DNA from: Nocardioides sp.
Lineage (GTDB): Bacteria; Actinomycetota; Actinomycetes; Propionibacteriales; Nocardioidaceae
Length of the DNA: 5,505 nucleotides
Direction: 5' to 3'
Assembly: GCA_003519585.1 (NCBI GenBank)
Contig: DOWL01000088.1
Coordinates: 1-5,505 of the forward strand
The notes beneath the pieces were generated by a model. The model saw only the letters and a program-made list of their open reading frames with translations, was not told the DNA's origin and ran no database searches. Position numbers and translations under genes: made by a program. Below, in pieces: positions 4,314 to 5,505 of this stretch (its first letter is position 1; every line of letters begins with the position of its first letter).

Positions 4314-5505
4314 GGGATCGTCTGCGAGCCTTCGGGAAGCACGATCACCTGCGCGTCCGGTCCGGCCCGGGCCACCTGCTCCGCGACCAGCGCGCTCACG
4401 TCGGGCGCCGGGAGCAGGTGCGCTTGCCGGAGATCCTCGTCCGACAGATGCGCTGAGTGGACGAACACCTCGGCCTGGGTCTGGACGCGCGCCTGCACCT
4501 GGACCTGCCATTGGTCAGGCACGGTCACGGGGCGACGGGCGATGCTGTCCAACAGCGCCTGGGGTGACTCCGCCTGCTGCAGGACCTGGCGGTACTCACC
4601 GTGGTCCGGGAATCCGTCGCGGCACTCGGCAGCGCACACGATCGTGCCGCCCGGTTTCACGACCGTCGCCGCGGCGGACATCCCCTTCACCGCCTGATAG
4701 AGGTTCTGGTCGAGCGGGTAGCCCGAGTTGGTGGTCACCACCACCTCGGCCGGCGCGCGGACCCGGCGCATGGCCACCCGCCGGGAGTGCCGACGGGCGG
4801 CCGCATGCATCGCGAGCAGGTCGCCGCCGTACGCAGCGACGATCTCCTTGTCGCGGTTGAGGATGACGTCGAAGCCGAAGTCGACTCCGGTGCCGACAGC
4901 GATCGCGCGGATGTCGTCGTGGACCGGATTGCCCTCGCAGACGCCCCACCGCGCATCCGGATGACCGATCCGCTGCGCGTCGTGGAGCACGAGGACGGTG
5001 TCGAGCCCGGCCAGCCCCGGTGCGGCCAACTTCGGCCCGCCCGAGAAGCCGGCGAAGAAGTGCGGCTCCACGAACCCCGTCGTGATCCGGACACCGGCTC
5101 CGACCCACTCCCGGTTGAGCCAGACCGGTACGCCGGCGCCGAACTCGCCGCACCAGGTGAGGCTGCCCGAGTCGCGGGCGTCGTGGTTGACCACGCGGAC
5201 CACCTCGGGGATCTCGCTGCCGAGCATCTCGCGGATCTCGGCATCGGTATTGGCGCGATGGGTTCCGGTGGCGACGAGGATCACCACGTCACTGAGCGGG
5301 ACCAAACCCTCCATCTCCTCGAGCAGAGCCATCACCATCTGCTGGCGGGGCTGGGGCCGGGTCAGGTCGCAGATCGAGATCGCCACCGACCCTCGGCGGT
5401 GCAGCCGCTCCCTCAATGGCGGCCCGGCGACCGGCGCACTCAGCGCTTGGCGCAGAGCCGCTGCCGGATCGGGGGCAGCCGGCTCGAATATCGGCTCGAT
5501 GACCG
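4301..5505 (-). CDS. LarA-type nickel-pincer 2-hydroxyacid racemase/epimerase, 5' end outside window
   Basis: The frame is open to the window edge (first whole codon at 5501-5503), giving 400 visible residues and a natural TGA stop. A TTG at 5416 is not the start, because the reading upstream (VIEPIFEP, then APVAGPPLRERL) continues the usual LarA N-terminus. LarA enzymes racemise lactate or other 2-hydroxyacids by hydride transfer to a nickel-pincer nucleotide bound covalently to a lysine. In visible numbering Arg49 (DLTRP), His82 (ATGTHR), His148 (EPHFFAGFSGG), Lys158, His174, Gln270, Lys273 (YQAVKG) and Trp332 match Lactiplantibacillus plantarum LarA Arg75, His108, His174, Lys184, His200, Gln295, Lys298 and Trp358 at a nearly constant offset of 25-26. 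About 26 residues are therefore missing. The enzyme should be active if the cofactor is supplied, but no LarB, LarC or LarE maker is in the window. Many LarA homologues act on hydroxyacids other than lactate, so no symbol is given. Confidence 0.88.
   Translation of the reverse strand, partial: VIEPIFEPAAPDPAAALRQALSAPVAGPPLRERLHRRGSVAISICDLTRPQPRQQMVMALLEEMEGLVPLSDVVILVATGTHRANTDAEIREMLGSEIPEVVRVVNHDARDSGSLTWCGEFGAGVPVWLNREWVGAGVRITTGFVEPHFFAGFSGGPKLAAPGLAGLDTVLVLHDAQRIGHPDARWGVCEGNPVHDDIRAIAVGTGVDFGFDVILNRDKEIVAAYGGDLLAMHAAARRHSRRVAMRRVRAPAEVVVTTNSGYPLDQNLYQAVKGMSAAATVVKPGGTIVCAAECRDGFPDHGEYRQVLQQAESPQALLDSIARRPVTVPDQWQVQVQARVQTQAEVFVHSAHLSDEDLRQAHLLPAPDVSALVAEQVARAGPDAQVIVLPEGSQTIPYLD

Noticed and set aside
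4301..5416. Start of the LarA-type gene at the TTG at 5416
   Set aside because: The frame stays open to the window edge, and the upstream residues match the usual LarA N-terminal region, so the true start is outside the window.

Overview
This window is GC-rich chromosomal DNA from what is most likely a high-GC actinomycete. The grounds are strong G/C bias at third codon positions, a 4-bp ATGA gene overlap, two candidate leaderless starts, and GC-rich hairpins without T-runs behind genes. The exact genus cannot be read from the sequence. I see no rRNA, tRNA, CRISPR array, transposase, integrase or phage gene.

Layout, left to right. Bases 1-346 hold no convincing gene but several strong inverted repeats, including a perfect 16-bp stem just past the first gene's stop. 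Bases 347-1756 (minus) encode an FAD-dependent amine oxidase. Bases 1757-2270 are a roughly 500-bp intergenic stretch dense in inverted repeats: a 14-bp-arm repeat near the amine oxidase start, a possible 29-codon ORF, and two related palindromes. Bases 2271-4021 (minus) form a two-gene operon: a HAD hydrolase (3293-4021), then a proline racemase/hydroxyproline epimerase family enzyme (2271-3296) joined to it by an ATGA overlap. Bases 4098-4313 (plus) encode a 71-residue protein with two predicted membrane helices, divergent from the operon. Its 3' end overlaps tail-to-tail by 13 bp with a LarA-type nickel-dependent 2-hydroxyacid racemase/epimerase (4301 to beyond 5505, minus), whose N-terminus is cut off by the window edge.

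The recognisable enzymes suggest small-molecule catabolism with a stereochemical theme: a cofactor-free two-cysteine amino-acid racemase/epimerase, a nickel-pincer hydroxyacid racemase homologue and a flavin amine oxidase. Only the HAD and racemase genes are clearly co-transcribed. Linking the others into one pathway is inference, because no transporter, regulator or downstream catabolic gene is visible.

The least explained signal is non-coding. The motif GTCAGGGACTATCG lies over the amine oxidase stop codon, and its exact inverse lies about 40 bp upstream of the start. A third, near-identical copy is paired with the second as a long inverted repeat. Separately, two related near-palindromes lie 62 bp apart downstream of the racemase operon.
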